From Castellaniella hirudinis (GTDB lineage: Bacteria; Pseudomonadota; Gammaproteobacteria; Burkholderiales; Burkholderiaceae_B): 64,000 bases of DNA. Made by a program: the position numbers and the translations under genes. Where the stretch lies: contig NZ_JBHSDY010000005.1 in assembly GCF_042651965.1 (NCBI RefSeq), forward strand, positions 124,001-188,000, in the 5' to 3' direction. The notes beneath the pieces were generated by a model. That model worked only from the letters and a program-made list of their open reading frames with translations, was not told the origin of the DNA and searched no databases. Of the stretch, positions 15,518-23,860 are shown piece after piece; within the stretch, counting starts at the first letter, position 1; each line of letters opens with the position of its first letter.

Positions 15518-17560
15518 TCAGTTTGTCTTAATTCGTACTTCCGATTGATCCGCTCCCGTGCCGGTTGCCGGTTCCCTATAGGGGGAACCGGCACGGCCGG
15601 CAAAACCCGGGGCTTGCGCCGGTTGCCGTTTCTTGCCGGAAACGGCATCAACCGGCAGCGGCTCAGTACTGCGAACGATTCCCCCTTCGAGGGTGTAGCC
15701 GTGTCGTCCGTCCTTGCACACGTTTCGTAGCCCGTTAGAGGCGTATTCCCGGCGACGGTCGCGGCCCTCCGCTGGGGGCCCCTCGTGGGCCAGCATTTCG
15801 GCAATGATGGTGGATTCTGCTGCCTTGGACCCCAGATCAATTATTAGGGTACGCATGGCGTCGATTGCGAGTTGTTCCCACTTGCCGAGTGGGCGGGTTT
15901 CAACCGGGACCGCCGCACCCTTGACCACGCAACTGGTGATCTGATCCCCGTCGGCGTCCGTACCGACAACGAGGGTCTCCAGGTCGAACCCGTACGCGAG
16001 ACCGTCTACCCCGTCCTTCGACTTGGTGACTTTCAGCATGCGCCCCCCAGCCTTACGGGAGACTTCCAGTTCAGCATCGGCGGCGGCTTTCAGACCCGAC
16101 CACCCCCGCGCCCCCCGGCTGGTGTCTTTGCCTGCGTGGTGAACCAGCATCACGGTCGCGCCGGTGTGCTGGTGCAGGAACTTGCAGTGCCCCAGGGCCT
16201 TACCCATATCTTCCCCGGCGTTCTCATTGGCCCCGGGGGTCATCTGGGCGAAGGTGTCCAGGATGATGAGATCAGCCCCGCCGCGGTCGGTAATGCTGTG
16301 GGTCAGGGCGGCAACGTCGGCAGGCTGCATCAGGTTCGGGGCAGCATCCACGATCCCCAGCGGCAGGGATGCAAACGAGATGTCGTGATGTTGTTCATAG
16401 GCGCGGACCCGGCCCCCGAATCCCCCGGCACCCTCTGCCGCGACGATGACAACCCGCCCCGGCTTGGTTCGCATCCCGCGCCAGTTGACCCCTCGCACGA
16501 TAGCCCCGGCCAAATCGAGGGCAACAAAGGACTTCCCGGCCCCGGATTCGCCATACAGAACCACCAAACCGGCACGGGGAATCAGGCCCTTGATGTGCCA
16601 CTCTGCCGGGGGGCGGGCCAGGAATTCCCCAGCGGCCAGCACGGGGAACCGTGCCGGGGTGTCAGGGGCGGGCAGTTGCGGGGTGGTCGGTGTGGGCGCG
16701 ACGGGGGTGGTGTCGGGCAGAACTGCCCCAGTATCACGGGCCATCTGAATGAGGGTGCCGATACTGACACCCCCGGCATCCCGTTTGAACGAGGCCCATT
16801 GCTTCGCCACTTCATCGGCGCCAGGGTAGCGGTGGACGGCCCGTGCGCTCCAGGCGTCCCAGAGGTCGAGGCCCACATCATCGCCCTGGTATTCAGAGTG
16901 CAGCGCCATGCCCACACGAATCCAGGTGTCCCGGTTGCAGTCCGGTGACAGAGCATCCAGGCATGCAGCGATCCGGTCAGGGGTTACCTGTGGGTAAAGT
17001 CCCGCGCTCAAGTCGTCGTTGTTCGCAAAGCCCGACGGGATATGCACGATAGCGGGGGGCGTAGTCCTCGTCGCAAAGTCCAGCAGCCATTGAGGGGCCT
17101 CTGCCATGACTCCTTCGTTTGCGGCGGGCAACCCCTCCAGGTCGTGGCGGATGACATAGCCTCCATCGGCGCGAATATCCAGCCCAGGACCGAGTTGCCC
17201 CGCTGAACTACGGGCCGACAGACCGTCAGGCAGGCGGAAATAAAAATGCACCCCGCCACTCCGGGTTCGATAGACAAAGGTCTTCGGCACCCCGTAGCCC
17301 CGTGCCTTCATGGTGTTGATGCCGTCCGCCCCGTTTTTCCGGTCGATGTCCAGCACAATCAGCCCGCCCCCCGTCGGCTGGCCTACCAGCGCGTCGGGGT
17401 GCATTTGATCCCAGGCGGCGATCTGGTCGGGGTCGGCGGACGCATCCTTGAACCCGTGTCGTGTCAGGGGCCGCTTGTCGGCGTCGCAGGGGAAAACGGG
17501 GATGCCTGCGGCGACCAGGGGGCGGACACGTTCTGCGAACGATGCGTGGGCCGTCATCAC
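15518..17560 (-). CDS. Primase-polymerase / RepA-like ATPase fusion
   Basis: A 680-residue replication protein. Residues 1-190 match the bifunctional primase/polymerase (Prim-Pol) fold: FPCDADKRPLTRHGFKDAS, LIVLDIDRKNGADG (DxD metal site), TRSGGVHFYF and RADGGYVI. Residues 205-270 look like a PriCT linker domain (CNRDTWIRVGMALHSEYQ). From about residue 325 there is a RecA/RepA-like ATPase: Walker A GESGAGKS near 338, Walker B ADLIILDTFAQM, and MLVHHAGKDTSRGARGWSGL. It likely starts replication of the excised element. The N-terminal ATG overlaps the upstream gene by 4 bases. Confidence 0.85.
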   Translation of the reverse strand: MMTAHASFAERVRPLVAAGIPVFPCDADKRPLTRHGFKDASADPDQIAAWDQMHPDALVGQPTGGGLIVLDIDRKNGADGINTMKARGYGVPKTFVYRTRSGGVHFYFRLPDGLSARSSAGQLGPGLDIRADGGYVIRHDLEGLPAANEGVMAEAPQWLLDFATRTTPPAIVHIPSGFANNDDLSAGLYPQVTPDRIAACLDALSPDCNRDTWIRVGMALHSEYQGDDVGLDLWDAWSARAVHRYPGADEVAKQWASFKRDAGGVSIGTLIQMARDTGAVLPDTTPVAPTPTTPQLPAPDTPARFPVLAAGEFLARPPAEWHIKGLIPRAGLVVLYGESGAGKSFVALDLAGAIVRGVNWRGMRTKPGRVVIVAAEGAGGFGGRVRAYEQHHDISFASLPLGIVDAAPNLMQPADVAALTHSITDRGGADLIILDTFAQMTPGANENAGEDMGKALGHCKFLHQHTGATVMLVHHAGKDTSRGARGWSGLKAAADAELEVSRKAGGRMLKVTKSKDGVDGLAYGFDLETLVVGTDADGDQITSCVVKGAAVPVETRPLGKWEQLAIDAMRTLIIDLGSKAAESTIIAEMLAHEGPPAEGRDRRREYASNGLRNVCKDGRHGYTLEGGIVRSTEPLPVDAVSGKKRQPAQAPGFAGRAGSPYREPATGTGADQSEVRIKTN

Positions 17561-17997
17561 ATCCCCCCAGGGATCGACGTCAACCCGTGCCGGTTCTTGA
17601 AACTGGGAGGCAACGGGGCGCGACGGTACCCGTTCGCCCAGTCGGGACGGGTGTATTCACTCAGGCGGTCGAACCATGCCAGCGCCTTATTGTGCAGCGC
17701 CATCAGTCGGGGCGGGTGGATTGCCCAGGCCGCATCATGCCCACGGCACCAGCTAGCGAGGGACTCCAGGCTAGCGACATCATCGGCGGTCAGGGTGTAA
17801 GTGGTGCATACAGCGTTCCCGCATACCCGGACTGCCAGCCCATTCCCGTCGAACGGGACCCCCAGCAGGGCAACCCGCTTATCAGGCCCACACTTGTAGA
17901 TTTCGAGTGCGCTCAGGGCACGGTAGTAGGCTGCATCCGTCATCTGGGCAGCATTTGCGCTCGTTGGCCTGATGTAACCGCTTGTACTATGATGCAT
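17557..17997 (-). CDS. Hypothetical element protein upstream of the primase
   Basis: A 146-residue protein of no family I recognise. It contains NGLAVRVCGNAVCTTYTLTA and a Trp/Arg-rich second half (LASWCRGHDAAWAIHPPRLM). It ends with a 4-base ATGA overlap with the primase-polymerase start, so the two are translationally coupled and probably act together in replication or its control. No signal peptide is seen. Confidence 0.6.
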   Translation of the reverse strand: MHHSTSGYIRPTSANAAQMTDAAYYRALSALEIYKCGPDKRVALLGVPFDGNGLAVRVCGNAVCTTYTLTADDVASLESLASWCRGHDAAWAIHPPRLMALHNKALAWFDRLSEYTRPDWANGYRRAPLPPSFKNRHGLTSIPGGM

Positions 17998-18033
17998 AAG
18001 GGTTCTCCATTTTCGTATTTGGTGGAATCAATG

Positions 18034-18064
18034 ACCCCCGTCATGCCCGGCGGGGGTTTTCTTT
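18034..18064 (+). terminator. Possible terminator facing right
   Basis: ACCCCCG (18034-18040) and CGGGGGT (18051-18057) form a hairpin followed by TTTTCTTTT on the given strand. The genes on both sides read leftward, so its orientation is unexpected; it may stop antisense transcription or be a leftover. Confidence 0.4.
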
Positions 18065-18291
18065 TAGGCCGCTGCACGGTCTAGCGCCCTGGTTTTCAGC
18101 CGCGCCGCGTAGGCTTGCAGGTCCACCGTATCGAAATACCTGATCCGCCCTTCGTGGTAGCCCTGGGGGCAGTCGGGATCGTTCTTGACACGGTCCCAGA
18201 GGGTGGAGACACCCATGTCCAGGAATTGGGCGGCGAGGCGGGGGCGCATGCGTTCCGGGAGAAAACGTGCATAAGTGGGGATGACTTGCAT
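18064..18291 (-). CDS. AlpA-like DNA-binding regulator
   Basis: A 75-residue protein with a winged-helix/excisionase-type HTH: RPRLAAQFLDMGVSTLWDRV followed by GYHEGRIRYFDTVDLQAYAA. This is the pattern of AlpA/MerR-type regulators that activate integrase or excision genes in P4-like elements. It lies 66 bases upstream of the 146-residue gene, with a hairpin between. Whether it activates the integrase or the replication block is not visible. Confidence 0.65.
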   Translation of the reverse strand: MQVIPTYARFLPERMRPRLAAQFLDMGVSTLWDRVKNDPDCPQGYHEGRIRYFDTVDLQAYAARLKTRALDRAAA

Positions 18292-18371
18292 ATTGGTTTC
18301 CTTAGATTCTCCCGTACGAGTGGGGAGTTGGAACCAAGTGTGAGGCAGGTCAGGGAATAGGTGGGGTGCAG

Positions 18372-18956
18372 TTATTTGCGATTTTTCATGCGCTTGATGG
18401 CGCGGTTGCGGGCGCGGCGCATGCCCCCAGGGTCTTGGTTGCTGTCGGGGTCTTGGTCCTGTTGGAAAATTCCGCAGGCAACTAATACATCCCTGGTTTT
18501 CTGCTCAGCGTGGGGCCGGGACGCCCCTGTGCTGTGAAACAGGTTGTAGAGGTTCCGGATCAGGGCGTCGCGGTCCGGTTGCGCGGGTTGTCCGGGGGTG
18601 TGCCTCGTGGCAGAGACCTGCTGTTCATATTCTTGCAGGGCAGTCCCGACAGGGGCGCCATTTACTACGGCGGCTTTCACCATGAAGGGGACCGCCTGGG
18701 GTTCAGGCAGAGACTGGGTTCTTTTGTAATACTTACGCAGGCGGCGGGCGTACGCTTGCTGGGTGCGCAACGTCGGCCCCTGCATGACTGCCCGTTTTGC
18801 TCGAAACTGCGCGATCAGGTGCGCAATCTCCTGTTCGTGGTGACTGGTATCAATCCCCGGCTTACAGAGGGCCTGTTGGATGGCCCGCATTTCATCTGCC
18901 GTCAGTGGTTCGACGGAGACGATACGCGAGAAGGAGACTGGATTCTTAATGGCCAT
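18372..18956 (-). CDS. Hypothetical element protein, replication-control-like position
   Basis: A 194-residue, highly charged, mostly helical protein (TRKYYKRT-type basic stretch LRTQQAYARRLRKYYKRTQ; C-terminal ARNRAIKRMKNRK). No family recognised. It lies 14 bases downstream of the integrase and in the same direction, so they are likely co-transcribed. The basic C-terminus suggests nucleic-acid binding, which is inference only. Confidence 0.5.
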   Translation of the reverse strand: MAIKNPVSFSRIVSVEPLTADEMRAIQQALCKPGIDTSHHEQEIAHLIAQFRAKRAVMQGPTLRTQQAYARRLRKYYKRTQSLPEPQAVPFMVKAAVVNGAPVGTALQEYEQQVSATRHTPGQPAQPDRDALIRNLYNLFHSTGASRPHAEQKTRDVLVACGIFQQDQDPDSNQDPGGMRRARNRAIKRMKNRK

Positions 18957-18970
18957 ACGGTCTCCCTTGA

Positions 18971-20215
18971 TTACGCCACCCGCGCCAGTTGCACGACGTT
19001 ATCCGCCCGTTGCCCGTCGAGGAAATCACCCCATGCATCCATCATCGCGGCCCGCTGGGGCAGGTACAGGGCGTGGTTGTAGGCAGCCGATACGGCGTTG
19101 CGCGGCTGGTGGGCGAGTTGCAGTTCGATATGCTCGTGGGGCCAGCCTTGCTCATGCAGCAGGGTCGAGGCCACACCCCTAAACCCGTGGCCGGTCATCC
19201 TGCCCTTGTAGCCCATCGCATCGAGCGCGGCCAGGATGGCATTGTTCGACATGGGGCGGCGGTGGTCCCGGTCGTTGCAAAACAACAGCGGGCTATCCCC
19301 GGTCAGTTGCCGCACGTCGGCCAGGACTGCCAGGGCCTGCCGCGACAAGGGCACGATATGCGGGGTGCGCATCTTCATTCTGTCGGCAGGAAGCGTCCAG
19401 CGGGCCGCGTCGAGGTCGAACTCATCCCAGCGGGCACCGATCAGTTCGCCAGTTCGGACGAACGTCAGGGCCATCAGTTGCATAGCCAGCCGGGTACGGA
19501 TGCGTCCGTTGTATCGGTCGATGGCCCGCAGCAGGGCGGGTAGTTCTTTTGTGTCTACCCGGGCGTAATTCGTTTTCGAGCGGGCAGGCAGGATGTCGGC
19601 AGGCTTGATGTCCGCCGCTGTGTTGCGGGGCGCGAGGTCGTGGGCCACGGAGTACCGCATGACCTGTCCGCAGGTTTCGAGGACTCGCTTTGCGACATCT
19701 AGCGCCCCGCGGCTTTCGATCCGCTTGGCAACGTCCCGGAACGCGGATGCGGGGATTTCGGAGACAGGCAATTTCCCGATCAGGGGGAAAGCGTCTGCCT
19801 CCAGTCGCCGGATGACGTACCCAGCATGGGCGGGGCTTTTCGACGGCTTCCAATGGTCGAACCATTGACGGGCTACACGCTCGAATGAGTTTTCAGCGGC
19901 AGCAGCCCGGGCCGCTTTGGTGGCCTTGCGTTCCGCCATGGGGTCATGGTCTGCCGCCAGCAGCTTACGGGCGGCGTCGTGGCGTTCCCGGGCCAGGGCC
20001 AGCGGCACATCAGGGTAGATGCCGAAAGTCATCGTCTTTTGTTTGTCGTGGTATCGGTAGTTCCAGCGCCACAACTTGCCGCCCGTCGGCATCACGCGCA
20101 GGTACAGGCCGCGTTGATCGGGCAGGTTGTAGGGTTTGTCGGCAGGCTTCGCGGCGCGGCAGGCCGTGTCCGACAACTGGGTGTTGCGGCGGTGCGCCGT
20201 CGTGGTGGTGGTCAT
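18971..20215 (-). CDS. P4-type tyrosine recombinase integrase
   Basis: Site-specific recombinase of 414 residues. The N-terminal arm-binding DUF4102-like domain reads LSDTACRAAKPADKPYNLPD and GLYLRVMPTGGKLWRWNYRY. Catalytic residues are present: Arg in TFVRTGELIGARWDEF (near 252), HxxR in GHGFRGVAST (near 339), His in LAHQPRNAV and Tyr in SAAYNHALYL (near 378-383). The start at 20215 follows GGAG at 8 bases and gives the normal N-terminus; an earlier ATG at 20299 would overlap the excisionase gene. Such enzymes commonly insert into tRNA 3' ends, in agreement with the junction at tRNA-Ser. Confidence 0.93.
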   Translation of the reverse strand: MTTTTTAHRRNTQLSDTACRAAKPADKPYNLPDQRGLYLRVMPTGGKLWRWNYRYHDKQKTMTFGIYPDVPLALARERHDAARKLLAADHDPMAERKATKAARAAAAENSFERVARQWFDHWKPSKSPAHAGYVIRRLEADAFPLIGKLPVSEIPASAFRDVAKRIESRGALDVAKRVLETCGQVMRYSVAHDLAPRNTAADIKPADILPARSKTNYARVDTKELPALLRAIDRYNGRIRTRLAMQLMALTFVRTGELIGARWDEFDLDAARWTLPADRMKMRTPHIVPLSRQALAVLADVRQLTGDSPLLFCNDRDHRRPMSNNAILAALDAMGYKGRMTGHGFRGVASTLLHEQGWPHEHIELQLAHQPRNAVSAAYNHALYLPQRAAMMDAWGDFLDGQRADNVVQLARVA

Positions 20216-20271
20216 GGGGCATACTCCAGCATAGTGACAGCCCCGACGGATGCCGGGGCGGGACCGGGGGG

Positions 20272-20454
20272 TTAATCGGTCGCGGCTCCTGTGAGCCATG
20301 CGTGGAGCGCATCGTCGGGATAGCAGACGCGGCCATCCTCGATGCGAAATGGCGGGCCGACCCTCCGACCCGTTGCCAGATATCCATCCCGCCAGCGGCG
20401 GACTTGGCTTACCCGGACTTCCAACAGCAATGCAACTTCGTGTTCCGTGTACAT
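20272..20454 (-). CDS. Excisionase-like small HTH protein
   Basis: A 60-residue protein: MYTEHEVALLLEVRVSQVRR then GYLATGRRVGPPFRIEDGRV and YPDDALHAWL. This is the MerR-like winged HTH of excisionase/AlpA proteins. It is just upstream of the integrase and about 120 bases from the right junction, the expected place for a recombination directionality factor binding near attR. Confidence 0.65.
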   Translation of the reverse strand: MYTEHEVALLLEVRVSQVRRWRDGYLATGRRVGPPFRIEDGRVCYPDDALHAWLTGAATD

Positions 20455-20572
20455 ATAGTTTCCCTCAAATGAGATGGTGTGAGCATCACTTGATGGGCAT
20501 TTTGTTGGTACACGGTCTTTGCGTCAGGGCGAAAGCTAGGAAAATCAGGGCTTTCGGGACATCTTGGGGATG

Positions 20573-20588
20573 CCTCCGTCCCAGCAAT
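20573..20588 (+). other. Probable attR: partial copy of the tRNA-Ser 3' end
   Basis: CCTCCGTC directly joined to CCAGCAAT. The tRNA 3' end at 12253-12272 has the same two 8-base blocks separated by TCCG. The place, upstream of xis and int and just before core-type sequence, fits the right attachment site with a 4-base loss. Mismatch by deletion makes it a candidate only. Confidence 0.55.
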
Positions 20589-20614
20589 TCCCGGCGCCGA
20601 CCCGCCGGATCCCG

Positions 20615-20650
20615 AAACCCGCCGAACCTCGGTTCCGCGGGTTTTGTTTT
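20615..20650 (+). terminator. Rho-independent terminator at the right junction
   Basis: Arms AAACCCGCCGAACC (20615-20628) and GGTTCCGCGGGTTT (20631-20644) with one mismatch and a 2-base loop, followed by TGTTTT. It lies 27 bases past the attR candidate and could be the original chromosomal terminator of the tRNA-Ser, displaced by the element. Confidence 0.75.
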
Positions 20651-20745
20651 GGCCGATCGATTTTTTCGAGTCGGCTCATCCATCGGTCGCCCGCGGGCGT
20701 ACACTTTCGCGGTAGCTCTCGTCCCTTCTTGCCAGCGAGCCGACC

Positions 20746-21288
20746 ATGAAGCTGACCGTCTCCGGATTCCGGCTGTTCCTGTCCTGCGTCCTGATGCTGG
20801 GCGCGGGTGCTCCCGCCGCCCAGGCGGCGGACGACGCCTCCGGCGGGCCCGACGTCGAGGCCGGATCGCGTCACAAGGTTGATTTCGCGGACCGGTTGGC
20901 ACGAGCTCGCGTCGGCCCCGATGATGAGGTGGTGGTTCTGGTCCATTCGGCCAAGGATTGCGTGTTCTGCCAACGCTGGAAGGGCTCCCTGGGAGGGCAG
21001 GGCGAAATCGCGCGGTATGCGGATACCCATCCGGGCGTGCGCTATTACGTGGTGGAACGATCGCGGATCGCCGACGCGGAAACCGGGGATCTCTATCCCG
21101 GGGCGTTGGCCTGGCTGTACGACAAACGCGCAGGCAAAGGCAAGGCCAACCTGGCCGTGCCTTCGTATGACGTCATCGTGCGCCACAAAGTCGTGTGGCA
21201 CGCCTTCGGCTACAGCGCCTGGGACAAGACTGTGTTGCCGGCGGTCCGGTCGCTGGACGATCGGCGGTCGGTCGGGAACGGGAACTGA
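20746..21288 (+). CDS. Secreted thioredoxin-like protein
   Basis: A 180-residue protein with a Sec signal peptide (MKLTVSGFRLFLSCVLMLGA, cleavage near APAAQA). The mature part has a thioredoxin-like CxxC in SAKDCVFCQRWKG following VVVLVHSAKD, so a periplasmic redox or thiol role is likely. The rest is not typical of DsbA, DsbC or TlpA. It stands alone between the integrated element and the TetR gene. Confidence 0.65.
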   Translation: MKLTVSGFRLFLSCVLMLGAGAPAAQAADDASGGPDVEAGSRHKVDFADRLARARVGPDDEVVVLVHSAKDCVFCQRWKGSLGGQGEIARYADTHPGVRYYVVERSRIADAETGDLYPGALAWLYDKRAGKGKANLAVPSYDVIVRHKVVWHAFGYSAWDKTVLPAVRSLDDRRSVGNGN

Positions 21289-21377
21289 CGGCGGTTCGCG
21301 CCGGCCCGGCCTGCTCGCGCTTCGGGCTTGGAAAACAGCTTGGTGATCAGGCAGTCGGGTGTGGGTATATTTTCCTA

Positions 21378-21407
21378 TTAATTATACAGACTGGTATGTA
21401 TAATTAA
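21378..21407. promoter_or_regulatory. TetR-type operator palindrome
   Basis: A perfect 11-base inverted repeat, TTAATTATACA (21378-21388) and TGTATAATTAA (21397-21407), with the 8-base centre GACTGGTA. It lies 28 bases before the TetR-family start, in a strikingly A+T rich patch that could also hold the promoter. Self-repression of the tetR-MFS pair is the likely role. Confidence 0.8.
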
Positions 21408-21434
21408 TCATCATCCGATTCGAGAGCCTCCGCC

Positions 21435-22043
21435 ATGGCGCGTCCAGCCGGTACTGTTTCAATTGCCCGTTCACGCATTCTGTCCTGCGCGTCGGACCTG
21501 TTCTATCGCAAGGGCATCAACCATGTGGGTGTCAACGAGATCATCGAGGCCAGCGGCGTGGCCCGGATGACGCTCTATCATCACTTCAAGTCCAAGAACG
21601 ACATCATCAGCGCGGTGCTCGACATGCGCAGGGCGCGCCGCCTCGAAGGCATCCAGGTTTCCATGCAAGAGGCCGATACGCCGCGCGGCCGGATCCTGGC
21701 CATCTTCGACTATCTCGATCGCGTGATCGACGATCCCGGGTTTCGCGGCTGCGCTTTCATCAACGCGGCGGTCGAACTGGCCGATCCGGCGCATCCCGGC
21801 TTCGAGATTTCCATGCGGCACAAGCGGCGCATGATTGAGGAATTTGAGCGGATCGCGGCGCAGGCGGGGTGGCGCGCGCCCGACCTGTTTGCTTTGCAAT
21901 GCCAGTTGCTGTGGGACGGCGCCGTCGCTGCCGCCCAGATCGGCTATGACGACGCGCCTGTGCGGGCGGCCCGCGCCGCGCTTGAAACACTGATTGACGC
22001 AGCCGAATCCGGCGCGGCGCGGCGCGCCGGAGAGCAGCCATGA
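21435..22043 (+). CDS. TetR-family transcriptional regulator
   Basis: A 202-residue repressor. The N-terminal HTH is typical: SIARSRILSCASDLFYRKGI, GVNEIIEASGVARMTLYHHF, KSKNDIISAVL. The C-terminal ligand domain has FRGCAFINAAVELADPAHPG, a pattern of YxaF/AcrR-like regulators. A perfect palindrome upstream is the likely operator. It overlaps the MFS gene by 4 bases (ATGA), so the regulator and the transporter form one unit and the transporter's substrate is probably the inducer; the compound is unknown. Confidence 0.9.
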   Translation: MARPAGTVSIARSRILSCASDLFYRKGINHVGVNEIIEASGVARMTLYHHFKSKNDIISAVLDMRRARRLEGIQVSMQEADTPRGRILAIFDYLDRVIDDPGFRGCAFINAAVELADPAHPGFEISMRHKRRMIEEFERIAAQAGWRAPDLFALQCQLLWDGAVAAAQIGYDDAPVRAARAALETLIDAAESGAARRAGEQP

Positions 22044-23182
22044 GGCCGGCCGTCCTTGCCTGGGCGCTGTCCGGCGGCTCGGCGGTCGCCGTGGGTTTCG
22101 CGCGCTTCGGCTACGCCTTGATCCTGCCGGCGATGCGGGTGGACCTGCAACTGAACTACGCGCAGGCTGGCTGGCTCAATACTGCGAACGCGCTTGGCTA
22201 TCTGTTGGGCTCCCTGCTGACCATCCACTTCGTGGCGCGCTTGGGCAACCGGCGACTGTTCATGGGCGGCATGGCGCTGACGACGCTCGCGGTGCTGGCC
22301 AGCGGATTGACGCAGGACTTCTTCTGGCTGAGCGTCTATCGCTTCGCGGCCGGGTTCGGCGGAGCGGGCGCTTTCATTTGCGGGGGCGTGCTGGCGGGGG
22401 TGCTGGGCATGCGCGCCATTGTGATCTTTTTCAGCGGCGGCGGCCTGGGCATGCTGCTGACGGGCGCGGCCTTGCCGTGGCTGTTCGAATGGCAGGGGAC
22501 GGTCGCCTGGCCGGCGGCGTGGATCGCCATGGGGCTCGTCTGTCTGCCGTGCGCCGTTGCCGCGATCCGCGCCGCTGCGGCCATTGCCGAGCCCTCGTCC
22601 TCGCGCGACAGCGCCCGGTGGCCCTGGCGGCCTTGCCTGCCGATGCTGAGCGCCTATTTCATTTTCGGTCTGGGCTACATCGCCTACATGACCTTCATGG
22701 TGGCCTGGGTGCGGCAGCACACGGCCGATACGACTCGTCTGGCCATGGCCACCTCCGTGATGTGGGGGCTGCTGGGGGTGGCGACTTTGCTGGCGCCGGT
22801 GCTCTGGGCGCGGCTGTTCAACGGGCGCCGGGACGGCTTGCCCATGGGAGCGGCCCTGCTCGTGTTGACGGCGGGTGCGGGGCTGCCCTTGATCCTGCCC
22901 GATCTGGCGGGCATCTGGCTGTCCGCAATGCTGGTGGGCGGCAGTGTCTTCATGGTGCCGTCCGCAGTGACCGGCTTCGTCAAGGGCAATCTGGCGCGGC
23001 CGGCCTGGGGCAACGCCATGGCGGTCGCCACCAGCCTGTTCGCCATCGGCCAGACGATCGGTCCGGCGGCCTGCGGATGGATCAGCGACCTGGCCGGCTC
23101 GCTGTCCTTCGGGCTGGCTGTATCGGCTGCGGTGCTGTTCGCGGCCGGCGTGCTGGCCGCCTGGCAGAAACCGCTGGCTTGA
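22040..23182 (+). CDS. YbfB/YjiJ-family MFS transporter
   Basis: A 380-residue inner-membrane transporter with about 12 helices. The N-terminus GGSAVAVGFARFGYALILPA and YAQAGWLNTANALGYLLGSL are characteristic of the YbfB/YjiJ branch of the major facilitator superfamily. Translationally coupled to the TetR regulator by a 4-base overlap. Substrate unknown; export of an inducing small molecule is the simplest reading. It converges with the lipoprotein gene 6 bases downstream. Confidence 0.85.
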   Translation: MRPAVLAWALSGGSAVAVGFARFGYALILPAMRVDLQLNYAQAGWLNTANALGYLLGSLLTIHFVARLGNRRLFMGGMALTTLAVLASGLTQDFFWLSVYRFAAGFGGAGAFICGGVLAGVLGMRAIVIFFSGGGLGMLLTGAALPWLFEWQGTVAWPAAWIAMGLVCLPCAVAAIRAAAAIAEPSSSRDSARWPWRPCLPMLSAYFIFGLGYIAYMTFMVAWVRQHTADTTRLAMATSVMWGLLGVATLLAPVLWARLFNGRRDGLPMGAALLVLTAGAGLPLILPDLAGIWLSAMLVGGSVFMVPSAVTGFVKGNLARPAWGNAMAVATSLFAIGQTIGPAACGWISDLAGSLSFGLAVSAAVLFAAGVLAAWQKPLA

Positions 23183-23188
23183 GACGGC

Positions 23189-23719
23189 TTAGCGCCTCGG
23201 GAAGCTGTCGTCGTAGATGTACATCGGGTCCGGCCCCGGGTGGAATTTGGTCACCTGGTCGCCCGCGCGCCCCATGAACACGTACATCAGCGAATTCCAG
23301 ACGTGGTCCTGTTTGTAGCGGTAGCTCCAGACGATCTGGCGCACGTTGGGCAGGCCGGCCGTGTCGATGATGGCGGGCGGTCCGAATTCGCAGCGCACCT
23401 GGTCCGCCGTCCATGTGCCTTGCTTCAGGATCTGGAAGTGCTCGTCCGTCAGAATGGGTTCGACCTTCTGGACGCGGCCCTGGGCATCCACCGTGGCGCC
23501 CCAGGCGTATTGTCCGAGCGGCTGGCGGGACCAGACGACGCGGTCGTGGCCCTGGCGGTCGACGCATTGCAGCGTCGGCGCGCCAAACTGCGCCGTCACC
23601 TGGGTCAGCGGCGTGCCCGGCGGGGTGGCGGTGATGCTGGCGCAGCCTGCCAGCCAGAGGCCTGCGCCCGCTGCCAGGGCGCCTCGGGCGAGGGTGCGCG
23701 TGTATGAGCGGGAAAACAT
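23189..23719 (-). CDS. Outer-membrane-type lipoprotein, SmpA/BamE-like fold possible
   Basis: A 176-residue lipoprotein with lipobox LAGC (Cys26). The mature part begins ASITATPPGTPLTQVTAQFG and repeats a pattern of a short helix plus GxPxxxxR/W, as in ...GAPTLQCVDRQGHDRVVW and FGPPAIIDTAGLPNVRQIVW. Two such units suggest a tandem SmpA/BamE-like domain, but this is inference from pattern only. Conserved in Burkholderiales as far as I recall; role unknown. Confidence 0.65.
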   Translation of the reverse strand: MFSRSYTRTLARGALAAGAGLWLAGCASITATPPGTPLTQVTAQFGAPTLQCVDRQGHDRVVWSRQPLGQYAWGATVDAQGRVQKVEPILTDEHFQILKQGTWTADQVRCEFGPPAIIDTAGLPNVRQIVWSYRYKQDHVWNSLMYVFMGRAGDQVTKFHPGPDPMYIYDDSFPRR

Positions 23720-23860
23720 GAGACGCCTCCATATGCGGTTTTCATCCCCCGATCAGACATCTTTGACGACGATCTCCTACAATCGGATGATCTTGTCGTC
23801 CGGGTGCCGAGCCCGTCGGCGCGGCCGGCGGAGCCGGGTCTGCTCATGCAGGGGAGAGAT

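Larger units (their letters stand above)
12268..20588. mobile_element. Integrated element at the tRNA-Ser 3' end (satellite-like)
   Basis: About 8.3 kb of accessory DNA between the tRNA-Ser 3' end and a partial copy of that end at 20573-20588. It holds a P4-type tyrosine integrase and an excisionase-like gene at the right edge, an AlpA-like regulator, a primase-polymerase/ATPase, small unknown genes, an XRE regulator, a lipoprotein and an IS66 remnant. No capsid, tail, conjugation or relaxase genes are seen, so it looks like a phage satellite or small integrative element depending on helpers. The lipoprotein part is visibly richer in A and T than the flanks. Gene content is seen; the satellite label is inference. 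Confidence 0.8.

Noticed and set aside
20486..20902. Reverse open frame over the right junction of the element
   Set aside because: Arg-rich translation, crosses the attR candidate and terminator, and overlaps the thioredoxin-like gene.
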